NCBI RefSeq assembly: GCF_003094615.1
Contig: NZ_QDKO01000032.1
Span: 62,001 to 126,000, forward strand
Source: Caulobacter radicis
GTDB taxonomy: Bacteria > Pseudomonadota > Alphaproteobacteria > Caulobacterales > Caulobacteraceae
Reading direction: 5' to 3'
DNA length: 64,000 bases
The notes under the pieces were generated by a model that was not told the DNA's origin, made no database searches, and worked only from the letters and a program-made list of their open reading frames with translations. The translations under genes were made by a program, and so were the position numbers. This document shows positions 60,541 to 64,000 of the stretch, piece by piece. Every line of letters begins with the position of its first letter. Position 1 is the stretch's first letter.

Positions 60541-60569
60541 CGCCCCGGCGGTCTCCGCCGGGGCGTTTT
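60541..60569 (+). terminator. intrinsic terminator after the three-repeat protein gene
   Basis: CGCCCCGGCGG (60541-60551) pairs perfectly with 60555-60565 around TCT and is followed by TTTT. It separates the GH18 operon from the convergent gntR gene. Confidence 0.92.
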
Positions 60570-60574
60570 GCGTT

Positions 60575-61327
60575 CTAGATGGCCACGCGCTTGGCGATGG
60601 CGTCGCGGCGGGCGTTGGTTTCCTGCTGGGCGCGCTCGACGGCCTCGGTCTCGGTGGCGTGCAGCAGGTGTTCGATGACCCGCTCAAGGTGGTCGCGCAT
60701 GGCCTGGCGGGCGGCGGCGGGATCGCGGGCCTTGAGGGCCTCGACCACCCGGCGGTGCTCGGCGATGCGGGGCTCCAGCCCCATGCCGCGGGCGCGGGTC
60801 AGGATATTGCGGGCCAGGGCCGAGCGGTTGCGCCAGTCCCACAGGTTCTCGATCGTGGCGATGATCGCGCCGTTGCCGGTGGCCGCGGCGATGACGAGGT
60901 GGAACTCGCGGTCGGCGTCCTCGCCCCGGATCTCCTCTTCCTCGTGCATGCGCTCGAGCAGGCTTTCCAGCTGGGCGATCTGCTCCTCGGTGATCGAGGT
61001 GGCGGCCAGGGCGGCGGCCTCGCCCTCGAACAGGCGGCGGGCCTCGATAAGTTCGAAGGCGCCGATCTCGGTCTCGCGCTCGGCCGCCTGCGGGGCCACG
61101 GGGCGGACGTCGCCGGTGACATAGATGCCCAGGCCGTGGCGGGCCTCGATCATGCCCAGCATTTCCAGGGCGATCATCGCCTCGCGCAGGGTGGGGCGAG
61201 AGACGCCGAACTGCTCGGCCAGTTCGCGCTCGGTCGGCAGGCGGTCGCCCAGCTTGTACTGGCCCGCCTCGATGGCGTCGGCGACGGTGTCCGCGATCTT
61301 GCGGTAGAGCTTGACGTTGTCCGACAT
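60575..61327 (-). CDS. GntR-family (FadR subfamily) regulator of glucuronate/xylan genes
   Basis: A 250-residue regulator. The winged helix-turn-helix is LYRKIADTVADAIEAG with LPTERELAEQFGVSRPTLREAMIALE. The FadR-type all-helical FCD domain contains FELIEARRLFEGEAAALA, EFHLVIAAATGN and EHRRVVEALKARDPAAARQAM, with the metal-binding His series. AGGAAG precedes the ATG. It resembles UxuR/ExuR-type hexuronate regulators and lies next to mannonate dehydratase and GH67. ATTGGTC-type palindromes at 61401 and 62772 are its probable targets. Confidence 0.88.
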   Translation of the reverse strand: MSDNVKLYRKIADTVADAIEAGQYKLGDRLPTERELAEQFGVSRPTLREAMIALEMLGMIEARHGLGIYVTGDVRPVAPQAAERETEIGAFELIEARRLFEGEAAALAATSITEEQIAQLESLLERMHEEEEIRGEDADREFHLVIAAATGNGAIIATIENLWDWRNRSALARNILTRARGMGLEPRIAEHRRVVEALKARDPAAARQAMRDHLERVIEHLLHATETEAVERAQQETNARRDAIAKRVAI

Positions 61328-61400
61328 GGCTTCCTGGAATCGACGCGCGGAACCGATGGTCCCTCATCGATAGCATAACCCTTGTCGGACGCCGCCGCTA

Positions 61401-61415
61401 TTTGGTCTGACAAGA
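61401..61415. promoter_or_regulatory. GntR operator upstream of gntR
   Basis: TTTGGTCTGACAAGA is centred on T61408. A partial second copy, TTGTCGGAC, lies at 61383-61391. Both are 55-90 bp before the gntR start, suiting autoregulation. Confidence 0.65.
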
Positions 61416-61446
61416 CCCCTCGCGGGATCTCACCAGTCGTGCCCGA

Positions 61447-62658
61447 TCACCAGTCGTGCATCGACCCGTCCTCGCGGCGGGCCACCGGCAGGTAGGCGCG
61501 GCTGTAGGGATACTTGGCGGCCAGGTCCTCGTCGATGTCGACCCCAAGGCCCGGCGCCTCGCCCGGATGCAGCATGCCGTCGTCGAAGGTGTAGGCGTGG
61601 GGGAAAACGGCGTCTGTCTCGGCCGTGTGGCGCATGTATTCCTGGATGCCGAAATTGGGGATCGACAGGTCGAAGTGCAGGGCCGCGGCCATGCAGACCG
61701 GCGACAGGTCGGTGGCGCCGTGGCAGCCGGTGCGCACGCCGTGCATGTCGGCGAAGGCGGCGACGCGGCGCAGGTGGGTGATGCCGCCGGCATGGACCAC
61801 GGTGGCTCGGATATAGTCGATCAGCTGTTCCTCGATCAGCTGTTTGCAGTCCCAGATCGAGTTGAACACCTCGCCCACGGCCAGCGGCGTGGTGGTGTGC
61901 TGGCGGATCAGGCGGAAGTTGGCCTGGTTCTCGGCCGGGGTGGCGTCCTCCATCCAGAACGGGCGGTAGGGCTCGATGTCCTTGCCCAGGCGTCCGGCCT
62001 CGATGGGCGTGAGGCGATGGTGCACGTCGTGCAGCAGGTGGATGTCCCAGCCCAGCTTCTCGCGCGCCGCCTCGAACAGCGGCGGCACGCTGCGCAGGTA
62101 CTTCTCGGTCGACCACAGGCTTTCGCTGGGCAGGGCCGCGTCGGCCGGCTCGTAGAAGAAGCGGTCCTTGGAGACGCCGTAGACGGTCTTCAGCCCCGGC
62201 ACGCCCGACTGCAGGCGGATGGCCTTGTAGCCCTGCTCGGCATAGACGGCGGCGTTGTCGAGGGTCTCCTCGATGCTGGCGCCGTTGGCGTGGCCGTAGA
62301 CCATGACGCCGGTGCGGCAGGCGCCGCCCAGCAGCTGGTAGAGCGGCAGGTTCGCGACCTTGGCCTTGATGTCCCACAGGGCCATGTCGACGGCGGCGAT
62401 GGCGGACATCGTCACCGGGCCGCGCCGCCAGTAGGCGCCCTTGTAGAGGTACTGCCAGATGTCCTCGATCTGGTGGGCGTCGCGGCCGATCAGGCAGGGA
62501 ATGACGTGGTCGTTCAGGTAGCTGGCCACGGCCAGTTCGCGCCCGTTCAGGGTGGCGTCGCCGATCCCGTACACGCCGTCGCTGGTCTCGATCTTCAGGG
62601 TGACGAAGTTGCGGCCCGGACAGGTGACGATGACCCTGGCGGCGGTGATCTTGAGCAT
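61447..62658 (-). CDS. manD: D-mannonate dehydratase, enolase superfamily
   Basis: A 403-residue enolase-superfamily enzyme of the ManD group, dehydrating D-mannonate to 2-keto-3-deoxy-D-gluconate in glucuronate breakdown. The ATG at 62658 begins MLKITAARVIVTCPGRNFVT; longer in-frame starts add a basic non-conserved tail. Features: VYGHANGASIEETLDNA, DIHLLHDVHHRLTP with a metal ligand, WMEDATPAENQANF, AVGEVFNSIWDCKQ and GCHGATDLSPVCMAAA. C-terminal GLGVDIDEDLAAKYPY is typical. The length matches the known Caulobacter and Novosphingobium enzymes as I recall them. Divergent from GH67 with a shared operator. Confidence 0.93.
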   Translation of the reverse strand: MLKITAARVIVTCPGRNFVTLKIETSDGVYGIGDATLNGRELAVASYLNDHVIPCLIGRDAHQIEDIWQYLYKGAYWRRGPVTMSAIAAVDMALWDIKAKVANLPLYQLLGGACRTGVMVYGHANGASIEETLDNAAVYAEQGYKAIRLQSGVPGLKTVYGVSKDRFFYEPADAALPSESLWSTEKYLRSVPPLFEAAREKLGWDIHLLHDVHHRLTPIEAGRLGKDIEPYRPFWMEDATPAENQANFRLIRQHTTTPLAVGEVFNSIWDCKQLIEEQLIDYIRATVVHAGGITHLRRVAAFADMHGVRTGCHGATDLSPVCMAAALHFDLSIPNFGIQEYMRHTAETDAVFPHAYTFDDGMLHPGEAPGLGVDIDEDLAAKYPYSRAYLPVARREDGSMHDW

Positions 62659-62771
62659 CGGCGTCTTTCTGCGGCGGCGCCGGTTGGGCCGGCGACGAGG
62701 TCTTGGCGGGCGCTTGGCCCGCGAGCGATCTTCCTCCTTTCGTTTAAACGCGGCAGGGAGGTTGTCAATCC

Positions 62772-62786
62772 ATTGGTCAGACCAAT
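62772..62786. promoter_or_regulatory. perfect ATTGGTC-A-GACCAAT operator between manD and GH67
   Basis: A 15-bp palindrome with single-base centre, the best copy of the GntR-type site in the window. It lies in the 220-bp divergent promoter region. UxuR-like regulators bind similar TTGGT/ACCAA sites. Confidence 0.75.
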
Positions 62787-62878
62787 AAGGTGCTGGAGAC
62801 TCGACCACCTCGCCGGACATGCGGCGACAGCTTCAGGCCGCGAAGACGGCCGACCCAGATGATCGACGGGGAGATGCG

Positions 62879-64000
62879 ATGCGACCCAGCCACCTGCTTT
62901 ACGGGCTCTGCCTGGCCGCCGGCCTGCTGCTGGCGCCGCTGGCCGCCTGGGCCGAGGACGGCCATGACCTGTGGCTCCGCTATCGGCCGGCGGCGGCGGG
63001 CGAGGCGGCCGCCTATCGCGCTTCGGTCGGAGCGGTTGCGCCGGTCGCCGACACGCCCACCCTGAAGGTCGCCCGCGCCGAGCTCGAACAGGGCCTGGCC
63101 GGCCTGCTGGGCGAGCGCCGCGACGGCGGCGGCGAGATTCTGCTGGGAACGCCGGGATCCTCGCCCCGGATCGCCGCGCTGAAGCTGCCGCTCGACGCCG
63201 CCGGGGACGAGGGCTTCCGCATCCGCACCCTGACCGACGGCGGACGACCGCTCACGGTGATCGCCGCCAACACGGACATCGGCGTGCTGCATGGCGTCTA
63301 TCGCTATCTGGCGCTGATCCAGACCAGGCAAGCGGTCGACCGGCTGGACCTGCTCGACGCCCCCAAGGTCCGCTACCGGCTGCTGAACCACTGGGACAAC
63401 CTGGATCGCAGCGTCGAGCGCGGCTATGCGGGCCAGTCGATCTGGGACTGGTGGCGGCTGCCCGACGTCAAGGATCCCCGCTACGCCGACTACGCCCGCG
63501 CCAACGCCTCGATCGGGATCAACGGGGCGGTGCTCAACAACGTCAACGCCAAGTCCGACAGCCTGACGGCGCCCTATATCGCCAAGGCCGCGGCCCTGGC
63601 CGATACGTTCCGGCCGTACGGGATCAAGGTCTATCTGTCGGCGAGGTTTTCCTCGCCGATCGAGATCGGCGGGCTGAAGACCGCCGACCCGCTGGACCCG
63701 GCCGTGCGGGCCTTCTGGAAGGCCAAGGCCGACGAAATCTACAAGGCCATTCCCGACTTCGGCGGCTTCCTGGTGAAGGCCAATTCCGAAGGCCAGCCCG
63801 GTCCGCAGGACTATGGCCGCACCCACGCCGACGGCGCCAACATGCTGGCTCAGGCCGTGGGCCCGCACGGCGGCATCGTGATGTGGCGAGCCTTCGTCTA
63901 TTCGCACGAGCAGCCCGACGATCGCGCCAAGCAGGGCTATTCGGAGTTCAAGCCGTTCGACGGCCAGTTCGCGCAGAACGTCATCGTCCAGGTCAAGAAC
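62879..64000 (+). CDS. GH67 alpha-glucuronidase, 3'-truncated by the window end
   Basis: 374 codons are visible and the frame is open at the window edge. The ATG at 62879 follows GGGGAG and starts a signal peptide (MRPSHLLYGLCLAAGLLLAP, ending near AAWAED). GH67 order is clear: LWLRYRPAAAGE, LGTPGSSP, VLHGVYRYLALIQ, NHWDNLDRSVERGYAG, then GGFLVKANSEGQPGPQDYG with the predicted acid Glu, and FKPFDGQFAQNVIVQVKN with the conserved Asp. It releases methylglucuronic acid from the non-reducing end of xylo-oligosaccharides, complementing GH115. Controlled from the divergent manD promoter region. Confidence 0.94.
   Translation, partial: MRPSHLLYGLCLAAGLLLAPLAAWAEDGHDLWLRYRPAAAGEAAAYRASVGAVAPVADTPTLKVARAELEQGLAGLLGERRDGGGEILLGTPGSSPRIAALKLPLDAAGDEGFRIRTLTDGGRPLTVIAANTDIGVLHGVYRYLALIQTRQAVDRLDLLDAPKVRYRLLNHWDNLDRSVERGYAGQSIWDWWRLPDVKDPRYADYARANASIGINGAVLNNVNAKSDSLTAPYIAKAAALADTFRPYGIKVYLSARFSSPIEIGGLKTADPLDPAVRAFWKAKADEIYKAIPDFGGFLVKANSEGQPGPQDYGRTHADGANMLAQAVGPHGGIVMWRAFVYSHEQPDDRAKQGYSEFKPFDGQFAQNVIVQVKN

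Overview
The window reads as a high-GC alphaproteobacterial chromosome, almost certainly Caulobacter or a close relative. The main reason is the xylose gene set xylD-xylC-xylB-xylX with xylR, whose products match the Caulobacter crescentus oxidative xylose pathway proteins as I remember them. TonB-dependent receptors, Tat-type signal peptides and intergenic inverted-repeat elements are all frequent. I see no tRNA, rRNA, CRISPR array, insertion sequence or prophage. All assignments come from reading the sequence; no database search was run.

Layout. 1-3.6 kb: the 3' part of a GH3 glycosidase, an aspartyl/asparaginyl hydroxylase-like gene and a divergent sulfotransferase. 3.8-10.4 kb: a three-gene RND efflux operon with a divergent TetR gene and a 24-bp palindromic operator between them. 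10.5-17.5 kb: a CE12-type esterase, a GH43 enzyme, a sugar-porter MFS transporter and a TonB-dependent receptor. 17.6-26.5 kb: CorA, a GH39 xylosidase, then xylD, xylC, xylB, xylX and xylR; xylA is not in the cluster. 26.6-31.9 kb: a MobA-like gene and a five-gene extracytoplasmic redox cluster (flavodoxin-type reductase, ApbE, DUF4198, DUF2271, PepSY). 32.2-38.1 kb: an NCS1 permease, an M61 peptidase, a DUF885 protein and a HigBA-like toxin-antitoxin pair. 38.2-45.6 kb: GH3, a sialate-O-acetylesterase-like esterase and a GH115 alpha-glucuronidase. 45.7-49.4 kb: TonB, an iron or haem type TonB-dependent receptor with a Fur-box-like site, and a DHFR/RibD-like protein. 49.6-56.5 kb: a frameshifted DUF885 gene, then a copper cluster (DUF2946, TonB-dependent receptor, PepSY, PCuAC, SCO1). 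56.6-58.2 kb: an MDR oxidoreductase with its TetR regulator. 58.4-60.6 kb: a GH18 protein and a protein of three tandem ~140-residue repeats, neither with a signal peptide. 60.6-64 kb: a GntR regulator, mannonate dehydratase and a divergent GH67 alpha-glucuronidase cut by the window end.

How it fits together. Most of the window is a glucurono(arabino)xylan utilisation region. Esterases, GH43, GH3, GH39, GH115 and GH67 remove acetyl, arabinosyl, xylosyl and methylglucuronosyl groups. The receptor and MFS transporter import sugars; XylB-C-D-X oxidise xylose; ManD lies on the glucuronate branch. Three kinds of palindromic operator recur at these promoters (a GCGC-core site at xylX, a CCGG-core site at GH43, MFS/receptor and GH3, and an ATTGGTC-type site at GH3, gntR and manD/GH67), which points to layered LacI- and GntR-family control.
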